DNA from: an uncultured Lachnospiraceae bacterium
Lineage (GTDB): Bacteria > Bacillota > Clostridia > Lachnospirales > Lachnospiraceae
Assembly: GCA_947626795.1 (NCBI GenBank)
Contig: CANQTH010000002.1
Coordinates: 51,665-115,664, forward strand
DNA: 64,000 nucleotides
Direction of reading: 5' to 3'
Under the pieces are notes generated by a model that was not told the DNA's origin, did not search any database, and saw only the letters and a list, made by a program, of their open reading frames with translations. Made by a program: the position numbers and the translations under genes. Positions 40,027 through 49,673 of this stretch are shown one piece after another. Position 1 is the stretch's first letter. Each line of letters starts with the position of its first letter.

Positions 40027-40829
40027 ATGGAGAAATCATTTGAGGAACTGCAGATAAAGGACGATTTCATGTTCAGTGTTGTCATGAGAGATCCGAAGTT
40101 CTGCAAGCCATTTTTGGAACGGGTCTTGAAGTCAAAATATCCCGCATTGAATATCCGAAATCGCAGGAGACGATCGATTTATCTGCAGATGCTAAAAGCG
40201 TCCGTCTTGATATTTATGTAGAAGATGGAAACAATACGGTTTACAATATTGAAATGCAGGCAACGGAGAATCGGAATCTGCCAAAGAGAACAAGATATTA
40301 TCAGGGAATGATCGATCTGAATATCTTGGAAAAGGGAGAAAACTACAAAGATTTGAAACGAAGTTTTGTCATTTTTATCTGTACGTTTGATTTGTTTGGC
40401 GAAGAGCGGCATATTTATACATTTGAGAACCGTTGCCTTCAGAATCCGGAATTAGGCCTTGGCGACGATACGACGAAGATTATTCTAAATACAAAAGGCA
40501 CGATGGATGATGTTACGCCAGAAATGAAAAAGCTGCTTGATTTTATTGACGGCAAGGAGCCGGAGGATGACTTTACCAGAGAGTTGGATGAGGCGGTGCA
40601 GGCTGTCCGAAAAAATGAGAAATGGAGATTAGAGTATATGACTTTGCAGATGAATTATCAGGAAAAATATGAGCAGGGCATGGAGCAGGGTATAGAGCAG
40701 GGCATGGAGCAGGAAAAAATAAATTCGGCAATGAGAATGATAGAAGACGGCGGCCTGTCTTTGGAAAAAATCGTGATGTATTCCGGGCTTACTCTGGAAC
40801 AGGTGCTGGAATTGAAAAGCTTGAGTTGA
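40027..40829 (+). pseudogene. Rpn/YhgA-like PD-(D/E)XK nuclease family gene with a frameshift near 40125
   Basis: MEKSFEELQIKDDFMFSVVMRDPKFCKPFLERV | LEVKISRIEYPKSQETIDLSADAKSVRLDIYVEDGNNTVYNIEMQ; EQGMEQGIEQGMEQEK tail. Confidence 0.75.
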
Positions 40830-40918
40830 AAAAAGAAAATTTTTGTTGAAAACCAATGGATCGTATGTTAGAATATCCATGCGCTGATTTGGCGCAGGAC
40901 AATTGAATATGGAGCAGT

Positions 40919-41078
40919 AAGGTGTCGGAACAGCCGAAATGGCTGGTTCCGGTGAAAAGGGAAACAGGTGAGAATCCTGTACGAACTCGTCACCGTAATT
41001 AGGGAGCAGGAGCCGCGATATCACTGGGAAACTGGGAAGATGGCCGATGCGATGATCTTTAAGCCGGGAGACCTGCCT
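40919..41078 (+). ncRNA. Cobalamin riboswitch
   Basis: GGTGTCGGAACAGCC...GGGAAACAGGTGAGAATCCTGTACGAACTCGTCACCGTAA...GGGAAACTGGGAAG...AGCCGGGAGACCTGCC (B12 box). Confidence 0.88.
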
Positions 41079-41182
41079 TGCTGTTGTACGGAAACAATTG
41101 TTTCAGGCCACGAGTAATTGGCTGTACGGAAAGCCCATGGGAAGCCGCGTTGGAGCGGATCCTTTGGGACGCCTTTGAGTGC

Positions 41183-41219
41183 AAGCCCTTTACCAGCTTT
41201 TTGCGGAAAGGGTTTTTTT
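41183..41219 (+). terminator. Terminator hairpin of the riboswitch expression platform
   Basis: AAGCCCTTT-N15-AAAGGGTTTTTTT. Confidence 0.65.
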
Positions 41220-41337
41220 GTTTTATGGAACAAAAGCCCTCGGCGGATGCGCATAGACGCGCAGCGTGACAGAAAAACTCGCGGCCTGCCCAAAAAAGAA
41301 AAAGCAGATGGGAACTGCGGGAAAGAGGAAGAGGAAC

Positions 41338-43131
41338 ATGAGAAAACGAGTGGGAACAATGTTGGCGGTCGTTCTTAGCATATGCTGCCTGGCGGGCTGC
41401 GGCGGGGCCGCGGCGGAGAAAACAGCTTTGGACAACGCGCAGGAAGCGGCGGCGGACGCACAGGAAAACGGGGAAGCGGCGGCGGACGCACAGGAAAACG
41501 GGGAAGCAGCGGACGCGCAGGAAAACGGGGAAGCAGCGGCGGACGCACAGGAAAACAAGGACGCGCAGGAGGGCGCGGCGCAGAAAAAAGAGGGCGCGGC
41601 CATTTTGGCCGTGAGCTTCGGCACGAGCTACAATGACAGCCGCGACGTCACGATCGGCGCGGTGGAAGAGGCGATCGAGAAGGCCTGCCCGGAGTATGAG
41701 GTGCGCCGGGCTTTTACCAGCCAGATCATCATCGACAAGCTGAAAGAGCGCGACGGGCTGCAGATCGACAACGTGGAAGAGGCGCTGGACCGGGCGGCCG
41801 CGGACGGGATCCGGGAATTGTACGTCCAGCCGACGCATCTGATGGATGGGTATGAGTATACGGATTTGGCGAACGCGCTGGCGGACTATGCCGATCAGTT
41901 TGACAAGGTCGTGCTGGCGAAACCGCTTTTGTCAAGCGACGAGGATTTCGATCAGGTGATCGCGGCAATTACGGAGCGAACGGCGGAATACGACGACGGG
42001 GAGACGGCGATCTGCTTTATGGGGCATGGGACGGAGGCCGAGTCGAACGGCGTTTATGCCAGGCTCCAGGAAAAACTCGCGCAGGGCGGGTATGAAAATT
42101 ATTACATCGGGACGGTGGAGGCGGAGCCTTCCATAGACGACGTTGTCGCCGCGCTGAAAGAAAAAGGGACGTATAAAAAAGTCGTGCTTGAGCCGCTGAT
42201 GGTAGTCGCGGGCGACCATGCGAACAACGACATGGCGGGCGACGAGGCGGATTCCTGGAAGAGCGTGCTGGAAAAAGAAGGCTATGAGGTGGAATGCATC
42301 CTGGAGGGCTTAGGGCAGATGGAAGCGATCCAGGATATCTACGTCGCGCATATCAAGGACGCCATTTCCTCCGGGGAGGCGCTTACGGGCGGCGCGGGCG
42401 CTGCGGACGGGAACGGCGCGGCGAAGGTCGCGGACGGCGTTTATGCGGTTGAGGTAGAATCCAGTTCCAGTATGTTCCGCGTGGTGAAAGCGGAGCTGAA
42501 CGTGAAAGACGGGGCGATGGAAGCGACGATCACGCTAAGCGGGACCGGGTACGGGAAACTTTATCCTGGTACGGCAAAGGAGGCGGAAGCGGCTGCGGAG
42601 GCGGACTGCATCCCGTTCGTGGAAGACGCGGAGGGCGCGTATGCCTACACGATCCCGGTGGAAGCGTTAGACCAGCCGATCGACTGCGCGGCGTTCAGCA
42701 TAAGGAAAGAAAAATGGTACGACCGTAAGCTTACGTTCCTTTCGTCTTCCCTTTCTAAGAAAGACGATAGGGAAGCGCAGGAAGGGACGGACGCGGGAAA
42801 TGAGGCTTTGGCGGACGGGGAATATCAGATTGAGGTGACGCTTGGCGGAGGGAGCGGGAAGGCGTCGGTGACGTCCCCGGCTTCCTTAAAAGTCACGGAC
42901 GGCGGCATGGCGGCCGTCATTGAATGGAGCAGCCCTAATTACGACTATATGGTCGTGGATGGGCAAAAATACCTTCCGGTCAACACGGAAGGGAACTCCG
43001 TATTTGAGATTCCGGTGGCGGCGTTGGATGAGGAACTGAACGTGATCGGGGATACGGTGGCGATGAGCGCGCCGCATGAGGTGGAATACACGCTGACGTT
43101 CCACTCCGATACGATGAAAGAGGCGGAGTGA
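41338..43131 (+). CDS. cbiK: Lipoprotein sirohydrochlorin cobaltochelatase (CbiK-like) with two C-terminal beta-rich repeats
   Basis: Lipobox SICCLAGCGG; AILAVSFGTSYNDSRDVTIGAVEEAIEKACPEYEVRRAFTS, VQPTHLMDGYEY; C-terminal VADGVYAVEVESSSSMFRV... and LADGEYQIEVTLGGG... Confidence 0.85.
   Translation: MRKRVGTMLAVVLSICCLAGCGGAAAEKTALDNAQEAAADAQENGEAAADAQENGEAADAQENGEAAADAQENKDAQEGAAQKKEGAAILAVSFGTSYNDSRDVTIGAVEEAIEKACPEYEVRRAFTSQIIIDKLKERDGLQIDNVEEALDRAAADGIRELYVQPTHLMDGYEYTDLANALADYADQFDKVVLAKPLLSSDEDFDQVIAAITERTAEYDDGETAICFMGHGTEAESNGVYARLQEKLAQGGYENYYIGTVEAEPSIDDVVAALKEKGTYKKVVLEPLMVVAGDHANNDMAGDEADSWKSVLEKEGYEVECILEGLGQMEAIQDIYVAHIKDAISSGEALTGGAGAADGNGAAKVADGVYAVEVESSSSMFRVVKAELNVKDGAMEATITLSGTGYGKLYPGTAKEAEAAAEADCIPFVEDAEGAYAYTIPVEALDQPIDCAAFSIRKEKWYDRKLTFLSSSLSKKDDREAQEGTDAGNEALADGEYQIEVTLGGGSGKASVTSPASLKVTDGGMAAVIEWSSPNYDYMVVDGQKYLPVNTEGNSVFEIPVAALDEELNVIGDTVAMSAPHEVEYTLTFHSDTMKEAE
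41444..41560 (+). repeat. In-frame 30/27-bp tandem array in the CbiK linker
   Basis: EAAADAQENG x2, EAADAQENG, EAAADAQENK. Confidence 0.92.
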
Positions 43132-43219
43132 GGGAAGCCCGGTGGCGGCGTAAGGGAAGTTTGAGCCGCGTTCCCACACGGTTCGCGCGGCTTAGGGAAA
43201 ATATGCGAAAGAAGGGCAT

Positions 43220-44602
43220 ATGGCAGGAAATAAGAAATGGAATTGGAAAAAGAAAGCGGCGGCGGCCTGCCTGCTGCTTGTGCTGGCCGGGCTGCTCGGC
43301 TGCGGCGGCGCGTCCTTCGCCCCGCAGGGGACGGAAGGCGCGCAGGAGCAGGAAGAAGGAACCAAAGGCGCGCGGGATGAGAAAACGCCGGACAAGAACG
43401 AAGGAACCGAGAGCGCGTCAGATGAGAAAACGCTGGGCAAGAACGAAGGAATTAAGGACGCGCCAGAGGGGAAAACGCCGGACAGGAACGAAGAAACCAA
43501 AGGCGCGCGGGATGAGAAAATACCGGACAAGAACGAAGGGACCGAAGGCGCGCCGGACGCGGACGCAGGGGAGCTTGTTTACGAAAGAAGCTTGGAGCTG
43601 CAATACGCCGAAAATTTCTCAGTGGATTATTACGAGGGCGGATACGCGATGCTGACGGAGCTGGACGGGACGAAGATCTTGTCCATGCCGGAGGGCGGGA
43701 AAGCCCCGGACGGCCTGGGGAAAGACGTGATCGTCCTCGAACGCCCGGTGAGAGACGTCTATCTGGTGGCGTCGGCGGTGATGGATATGTTTGACGCGCT
43801 GGACGCGGTCGGCGCGATCTCCCTTTCCGGGCAGAAGCAGGAAGGCTGGTATATTGAATCAGCCAGGCAGGCCATGGAAGACGGGAAGATGGAATATGCG
43901 GGAAAATACAGCCAGCCGGATTATGAACTGATCGTGTCAAAGGGCTGCTCGCTGGCGATCGAGAACCGGATGGTCACGCATTCGCCGGAAGTGGTTGAGA
44001 TGCTGGAAAAATTCGGGATACCTGTGATGATCGAATATTCCAGCTCTGAATCCCATCCGCTTGGCCGGGTGGAGTGGGTGAAGTTTTTCGGCGCGCTTCT
44101 GGGCAAGGACGAGGAAGCAAAAAAGGCGTTTCAGGAGCAGGAGGAAATCTTGCGAAAGGCGGCGTCCGGCGATCGGACGGGCGGAACCGTCGCCTTTTTC
44201 TTCCTTACGTCGAACGGTCTGGCGCAGGTGCGCCAAAGCTCGGATTACGTCCCGAAAATGATCGGGCTTGCCGGAGGAAAATATGTGTTTGACGATCTGG
44301 GGGATCCGGACTCGGTGCGCTCGACGGTGAATATCCAGGTGGAGGAATTTTACGACGGGGCGCGGGACGCGGATTTCCTCATTTACAACAGCGCGATCGA
44401 CGGCGGGGTGTCGTCGGTGGGGGAATTGTTGGAAAAATGCCCGCTGTTAGGGGATTTCCGGGCGGTGAAGGAAGGCAACGTCTTTTGCACGTCGAACGAT
44501 ATGTACCAGCAGCCTATGTCCATTGGGTATTTGATCGGGGATATCCATCAGATGCTCGCCGGGGAAAAAGAAGGCTTACGCTTCTTACACCATTTGGAGT
44601 AA
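43220..44602 (+). CDS. ABC transporter substrate-binding lipoprotein (BtuF/FepB-like, class III SBP)
   Basis: Lipobox LAGLLGCGG; class III SBP features, ATDS-type cluster position in the cobalamin locus. Confidence 0.85.
   Translation: MAGNKKWNWKKKAAAACLLLVLAGLLGCGGASFAPQGTEGAQEQEEGTKGARDEKTPDKNEGTESASDEKTLGKNEGIKDAPEGKTPDRNEETKGARDEKIPDKNEGTEGAPDADAGELVYERSLELQYAENFSVDYYEGGYAMLTELDGTKILSMPEGGKAPDGLGKDVIVLERPVRDVYLVASAVMDMFDALDAVGAISLSGQKQEGWYIESARQAMEDGKMEYAGKYSQPDYELIVSKGCSLAIENRMVTHSPEVVEMLEKFGIPVMIEYSSSESHPLGRVEWVKFFGALLGKDEEAKKAFQEQEEILRKAASGDRTGGTVAFFFLTSNGLAQVRQSSDYVPKMIGLAGGKYVFDDLGDPDSVRSTVNIQVEEFYDGARDADFLIYNSAIDGGVSSVGELLEKCPLLGDFRAVKEGNVFCTSNDMYQQPMSIGYLIGDIHQMLAGEKEGLRFLHHLE
43358..43555 (+). 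repeat. In-frame 45-bp tandem array in the SBP N-terminal linker
   Basis: GTKGARDEKTPDKNE/GTESASDEKTLGKNE/GIKDAPEGKTPDRNE/ETKGARDEKIPDKNE. Confidence 0.9.
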
Positions 44603-44655
44603 GGAAGGGCGAAGCTGCGGGACGATGGAAGCACAGGAGAAGGGCGGGAAGCAGG

Positions 44656-45678
44656 ATGAGGAAAAAAAGCGCGGCGCGGCATTTGGCGGCATTTTTCGTG
44701 CTCCTTGCGGGGATTGCCGTGTGCCTGCTTTTGAATATCAGCATCGGGAGCGTGAAAATCCCGTTCTTTGACGTCTTCCGGATCCTGGCGGGAGACGGGG
44801 CGGACGGGATCGACGGGCGGATCGTGTGGGAGATCCGGTTGCCGCGCGCCATAGCGGCGATGGAGCTTGGCGGCGCGCTTGCGCTTTCCGGGTATCTTTT
44901 GCAGACGTTCTTCCACAACCCGATCGCGGGGCCGTTCGTGCTTGGCGTCTCCTCCGGGGCGAAAATGGCGGTGTCGCTCGTCCTGGTGTTTTTCGCCGGG
45001 GGAGCTGCGAAGATCAGCGCGGCGGCGCTGGTCGGGGCGGCGTTCGCGGGTGCGATGGCGTCCATGGGATTCGTCCTTTTGATGTCGCGCAAGGTGGACA
45101 GCATGGCAATGCTTGTGGTAAGCGGCGTCATGATCGGCTACATTTGCTCCGCCATAACGGAGCTTGTAGTGACGTTCGCGGAAGACGCGGAGATCGTAAA
45201 TTTGCACGATTGGTCGCGCGGCAGTTTTTCCGGCGTCACATGGGAAAATACGGCGGCCATGACGTGCGTGACGGCGTTTGCGTCCGCGGCGGCGTTTTTG
45301 CTGGCAAAGCCGCTTAGCGCTTATCAGTTGGGCGAGTCCTACGCGCGCAACCTCGGCGTGGACATTCGCTTGCTGCGCGCCGCGATGGTGCTTTTGTCCA
45401 GCGTCCTGTCCGCCTGCGCCGTGGCTTACGCAGGCCCGGTGTCTTTTCTGGGGATGGCCGTGCCGCATCTGGTGAAGGCGCTTTTTGGGACGGCGAAGCC
45501 GATCCTGATGATCCCGGCGTGCTTCTTGGGCGGGAGCGCATTCTGCTTATTCTGCGACTTGCTTGCAAGGAACCTGCTGGCTCCGACCGAGGTCAGCATC
45601 AGCACGGTCACGGCGGTGTTCGGCGCTCCGGTCGTCTTATGGGTCATGGTGGAGCGCAGGCGGGATGGGGGCGCGTGA
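44656..45678 (+). CDS. FecCD/BtuC-family ABC permease
   Basis: RLPRAIAAMELGGALALSGYLLQTFFHNPIAGPFVLGVSSGA, GPVSFLGMAVPHLVK. Confidence 0.92.
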   Translation: MRKKSAARHLAAFFVLLAGIAVCLLLNISIGSVKIPFFDVFRILAGDGADGIDGRIVWEIRLPRAIAAMELGGALALSGYLLQTFFHNPIAGPFVLGVSSGAKMAVSLVLVFFAGGAAKISAAALVGAAFAGAMASMGFVLLMSRKVDSMAMLVVSGVMIGYICSAITELVVTFAEDAEIVNLHDWSRGSFSGVTWENTAAMTCVTAFASAAAFLLAKPLSAYQLGESYARNLGVDIRLLRAAMVLLSSVLSACAVAYAGPVSFLGMAVPHLVKALFGTAKPILMIPACFLGGSAFCLFCDLLARNLLAPTEVSISTVTAVFGAPVVLWVMVERRRDGGA

Positions 45679-46778
45679 TGGGCTACTATTTTTATACGGA
45701 AAAAATGAGCGTGGGCTATCAGATGCGCCCTTTGATCGAGAAGATCCAGATCGGCCTGGAAAAAGGGGAGATCCTCACGCTGATCGGGCCGAACGGGGCG
45801 GGAAAGTCCACGGTCCTAAAAAGCATCGCGCGGCAGATCAAGATGGTCGCGGGCGCGGCTTACATAGGGGGCGGCAGCATTGGGCGCATGTCCGGCGCGG
45901 AGCTGTCCAGGAAAATGGCCGTCGTCTTCACGGAAAGGCTGCGCGCGGAGCTGATGTCCTGCGGGGACGTGGTCGCGACCGGGCGTTATCCGTATACCGG
46001 GAAGTTCGGCATTTTGTCCAAAAAAGACGCCCGCGCCGTGGAAGAGGCGATGGAGCTGGTGCAGGTCGGCGGGATACGGGACTTGGATTTTGCGAAAGCC
46101 AGTGACGGGCAACGGCAGCGCGTGATGCTCGCGCGCGCCATCTGCCAGGAACCGGAGGTCTTAGTCTTAGATGAGCCGACTTCTTATCTGGATGTGAGAT
46201 ACAAGCTGGAATTTCTCTCGGCTCTCCAGAGGATGCGGGAAAAAAAGGGGCTGACCGTCATTATGTCCCTGCATGAGCTGGACTTGGCGGCGCGCGTCTC
46301 GGACAAGATCCTGTGCCTGAACGGGAAATATGCGGAGAAATTCGGCCCCCCGGAGGAGGTTTTTGCAGACGGGTACGTCGGGAAGCTGTTTGGCATTTCA
46401 AAGGGCAGTTTTGAAGACGGGAGCGGCGGCGTGGAGCTGGAGGCGCCGAGAGGGGAGGCGCAGGTGTTCGTGATCGCGGGCGGCGGGAGCGGACGGAACG
46501 CATACCGCAGGCTGCAGCGCGAGGGAACTGCGTTCGCGTCCGGGATCTTATTTGAGAATGACCTGGACTATCCCGTGGCAAAGGCGCTCGCCGCGGAATG
46601 CATTGCCGCGCGGGCGTTCGAGCCTGTGCCGGAGGAAACCGTCCGCAGGGCCATGCGGGCGGTCGACGGCTGCAGGAAAGTCGTCTGCTGCCGGGAATCG
46701 TTCGGGACGTACGAGGCGGCCAACGAGCGGCTGCTCCTGTACGCGAAGTCCCAGGGAAAGGAGATCGCGCGTGCGTGA
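45678..46778 (+). CDS. FecE/BtuD-like ABC ATPase with about 110-aa C-terminal extension
   Basis: GPNGAGKSTVLKSIA, SDGQRQRVMLARAICQEPEVLVLDEPTSYLD; extension VFVIAGGGSGRNAYRRLQREGTAFASGILFENDLDYPVAK... Confidence 0.9.
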   Translation: MGYYFYTEKMSVGYQMRPLIEKIQIGLEKGEILTLIGPNGAGKSTVLKSIARQIKMVAGAAYIGGGSIGRMSGAELSRKMAVVFTERLRAELMSCGDVVATGRYPYTGKFGILSKKDARAVEEAMELVQVGGIRDLDFAKASDGQRQRVMLARAICQEPEVLVLDEPTSYLDVRYKLEFLSALQRMREKKGLTVIMSLHELDLAARVSDKILCLNGKYAEKFGPPEEVFADGYVGKLFGISKGSFEDGSGGVELEAPRGEAQVFVIAGGGSGRNAYRRLQREGTAFASGILFENDLDYPVAKALAAECIAARAFEPVPEETVRRAMRAVDGCRKVVCCRESFGTYEAANERLLLYAKSQGKEIARA

Positions 46779-46876
46779 CACTGTGCATCCTGGCGGAGAG
46801 GAATCCGGAAGGCAGGGCGGTTGGTGGGAGAAGGAGATCGCGCGCATGACTTTGCGCAAGGGAAGGAGGGGCCGCA

Positions 46877-48601
46877 ATGGCGAAAGTGATCATGGTGCAG
46901 GGAACGATGTCAAATGTGGGAAAGAGCCTGATCGCGGCCGGGCTGTGCAGGATCTTCTGGCAGGACGGCTATCGGACGGCCCCGTTTAAGTCGCAGAACA
47001 TGGCTTTAAATTCCTACGTCACGGCCGAGGGGCTGGAGATCGGGCGGGCGCAGGCGATGCAGGCGGAAGCGGCCGGGATCCCTCCTTTATCCTGTATGAA
47101 TCCGATCCTGCTGAAGCCGACCAGCCACACAGGCTCGCAGGTGGTCGTGAACGGGGAGCCTGTCGGGAATATGTCCGCGCAGGAATATTTTCCCTATAAG
47201 AAAAAGCTCGTCCCGGACATCAAAAACGCGTTCCGCAAATTGGCGGGGATGGCGGACGTCATTGTCGTGGAAGGTGCGGGAAGCCCGGCTGAGATCAACT
47301 TGAAGCAGGACGATATCGTGAACATGGGCCTTGCAAAGATGATCGGCGCGCCTGTGCTTTTGGTGGGCGACGTCGACCGGGGCGGCGTGTTCGCGCAGCT
47401 TTTGGGGACGCTCCTTTTGCTGGAGGAAGAAGAGAAAAAGCGCGTGAAGGGCCTGATCGTCAATAAGTTCCGGGGCGACCGGACGATCTTGGATCCCGGC
47501 GTCGCGGAGCTGGAGCGGCGGGGCGGGATCCCGGCGGTGGGGGTCGTGCCGTATATGGAACTGTCCCTGGAAGCAGAGGACAGCCTGGCGGGGCGATTTT
47601 CCGGGAAAACGGAAGCGGATGCCGCACCGTATATGGAACTGTCCCTGGAAGCAGAGGACAGCCTGGCGGGGCGATTTTCCGGGAAAAAGGGGGCGGCTGT
47701 CGATATTGCCGTGATCCGTGTCCCGCGGATCTCTAATTTTACGGATTTCCATGTGTTCGGACAGATTCCGGGCGTGTCGGTGCGCTACGCCGCGTCCGTC
47801 CGGGAGCTTGGCGTCCCGGATCTTCTCTTCCTGCCCGGGAGCAAGAATACGATGGGCGATCTTGGATGGATGCGGCAAAACGGCCTGGAAGCGGCGGTGA
47901 AAGAGCTTGCGGGCAAAGGCGTCCCCATTTTTGGCATCTGCGGCGGCTATCAGATGATGGGGGAGCGGATCAGCGACCCGCACGGCGTGGAAGAAGGCGG
48001 CGAGATGGCGGGGATGGGGCTTTTGCCTGTCGCCACGGAGCTAAGGCCGCAGAAGGAACGCCGCCAGAGAAAAGGCGTCCTAAATCAGGTGGAAGGCGTG
48101 TTTTCCTGCCTTTCCGGGCGGCGATTCCAGGGCTATGAGATCCATATGGGAAGGACGGGGCGCCTGCACGGCGGCGCCGCCCGCCAAAAGGATGGGCGCG
48201 GCGGGAGCCAGGGGGCGCGGGACGTTTGGGAAGAAGAGAAGAGCCTGCATGGCGAAGCGTCGGGAAGAAGGCCTGTCCCGGGCGGCGCCGCCCGCCAAAA
48301 GGATGGGCGCGATGGAAGCCAAAGGACGCGGGGCGTTTGGGAAGAAGAGAAGGGCCTGCTCGTCGGGAACGGGCGGAATGTCTGCGGCACGTACGTCCAT
48401 GGGCTGTTTGACGCCGGAAGCCTGGCGCGGGATCTGGCGGGGGCGCTTGCGGCGCGAAAAGGGATCTCGCTTGGCGATGGCGGCTGCCTGGATTACCAGG
48501 CGTTTAAGGAAGCGCAATATGAGAAGCTGGCGGATACGCTGCGGGAACATCTGGATATGGAGGCGGTTTATGGGATGCTGGAAGAAGCCTGTCTGGAATG
48601 A
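46877..48601 (+). CDS. cbiP: Cobyric acid synthase
   Basis: [50 protein letters not shown] ... GTYVHGLFD. Confidence 0.95.
   Translation: MAKVIMVQGTMSNVGKSLIAAGLCRIFWQDGYRTAPFKSQNMALNSYVTAEGLEIGRAQAMQAEAAGIPPLSCMNPILLKPTSHTGSQVVVNGEPVGNMSAQEYFPYKKKLVPDIKNAFRKLAGMADVIVVEGAGSPAEINLKQDDIVNMGLAKMIGAPVLLVGDVDRGGVFAQLLGTLLLLEEEEKKRVKGLIVNKFRGDRTILDPGVAELERRGGIPAVGVVPYMELSLEAEDSLAGRFSGKTEADAAPYMELSLEAEDSLAGRFSGKKGAAVDIAVIRVPRISNFTDFHVFGQIPGVSVRYAASVRELGVPDLLFLPGSKNTMGDLGWMRQNGLEAAVKELAGKGVPIFGICGGYQMMGERISDPHGVEEGGEMAGMGLLPVATELRPQKERRQRKGVLNQVEGVFSCLSGRRFQGYEIHMGRTGRLHGGAARQKDGRGGSQGARDVWEEEKSLHGEASGRRPVPGGAARQKDGRDGSQRTRGVWEEEKGLLVGNGRNVCGTYVHGLFDAGSLARDLAGALAARKGISLGDGGCLDYQAFKEAQYEKLADTLREHLDMEAVYGMLEEACLE
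47549..47695 (+). repeat. In-frame 78-bp direct duplication in cbiP
   Basis: CCGTATATGGAACTGTCCCTGGAAGCAGAGGACAGCCTGGCGGGGCGATTTTCCGGGAAAA at 47549 and 47627. Confidence 0.95.
48170..48365 (+). repeat. In-frame 111-bp direct duplication in the cbiP glutaminase domain
   Basis: GGCGGCGCCGCCCGCCAAAAGGATGGGCGC at 48170 and 48281. Confidence 0.93.
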
Positions 48602-49673
48602 ATATACGAGGGAGGAATTGTTCCGGATCGAGATTGGCGCGCCCGACCGGGCGGCGGCGCGGCGCGTCCGGGAAAACTGGGACGCGCTGGCAAAGCCGAT
48701 CGACGGCATGGGGCGGTTCGAGCGGCTGACGGCGAAGATCGGCGGCATGGTAGGGTCGGCAAGGCTGGATCTGGGAAAGAAGGCAGTCGTCGTATTCTGC
48801 GCGGACAACGGGATCGTGGAAGAGAGGGTCAGCCAGTCCGGGCAGGAGGTCACGGCGGCTGTCGCGAGATCCATGGCGCGGGGCAGGTCGCCTGTCTGCC
48901 TTTTGGCGAAGGCGGCGGGCGCGGACGTGTTCCCCGTAGATATCGGCATCGCGTCCGAGAAGCCGATACCGGGGCTTTTGGACCGGAAGGTGCGGCGCGG
49001 CACGCGCAATTTCAGGAAAGAGGCGGCGATGGAAGAAACGGAGGCCATCCGCGCCATTGCCGCGGGGATCGGGATGGCGCAGTCGTGCGCAGAAAACGGG
49101 TACGGCGTCTTAGCGGCCGGGGAGCTTGGGATCGGGAATACGGCGACGAGCAGCGCGGTCGCGGCCGCTTTGCTAAGATGCGGCGCGGACGAGGTCACGG
49201 GGCGGGGCGCGGGGCTTAGCGACGCGGGCTTGCGCCGGAAACGCTGCATCGTGGACGGCGCGGTGGAGAAGCACGGGCTTGCCGGGGCGGATGCTCTGGC
49301 TGTCCTGGCGTCGGTCGGCGGGCTTGATATCGCGGGGCTTGCCGGGCTGTGCATTGGCGGCGCGCTGTTCCGCGTCCCGATCGTGTTGGACGGGGCCATC
49401 AGCCTGGCCGCCGCGCTTACGGCGGAGCGGATGTTCCCCGGCGTCCGGGAGTTTTTGCTGCCGTCGCATAAGGGCAGGGAGCCTGCGGCCGGGAAGATCT
49501 TAAAAGAGCTTGGGATGCGTCCTGTCCTGGATGCGGATCTGGCGCTTGGGGAGGGGACGGGGGCGGTCATGTTTTTTCCGCTGCTGGACTTGGCGTTAAG
49601 CGTTTACCGGGACGGGGCGGCGTTTTCCGAGATTGACGTCGCGCCTTACAAAAGGAGGATGCAGGAAGGATGA
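48570..49673 (+). CDS. cobT: Nicotinate-nucleotide-dimethylbenzimidazole phosphoribosyltransferase
   Basis: [44 protein letters not shown]; start ATG overlaps the cbiP end. Confidence 0.94.
   Translation: MGCWKKPVWNEYTREELFRIEIGAPDRAAARRVRENWDALAKPIDGMGRFERLTAKIGGMVGSARLDLGKKAVVVFCADNGIVEERVSQSGQEVTAAVARSMARGRSPVCLLAKAAGADVFPVDIGIASEKPIPGLLDRKVRRGTRNFRKEAAMEETEAIRAIAAGIGMAQSCAENGYGVLAAGELGIGNTATSSAVAAALLRCGADEVTGRGAGLSDAGLRRKRCIVDGAVEKHGLAGADALAVLASVGGLDIAGLAGLCIGGALFRVPIVLDGAISLAAALTAERMFPGVREFLLPSHKGREPAAGKILKELGMRPVLDADLALGEGTGAVMFFPLLDLALSVYRDGAAFSEIDVAPYKRRMQEG

Noticed and set aside
48080-49570. Long antisense ORF (496 aa, minus) over cbiP-cobT
   Set aside because: Codon-shadow ORF in high-GC coding DNA; no recognisable domain, low-complexity composition, overlaps well-supported genes.
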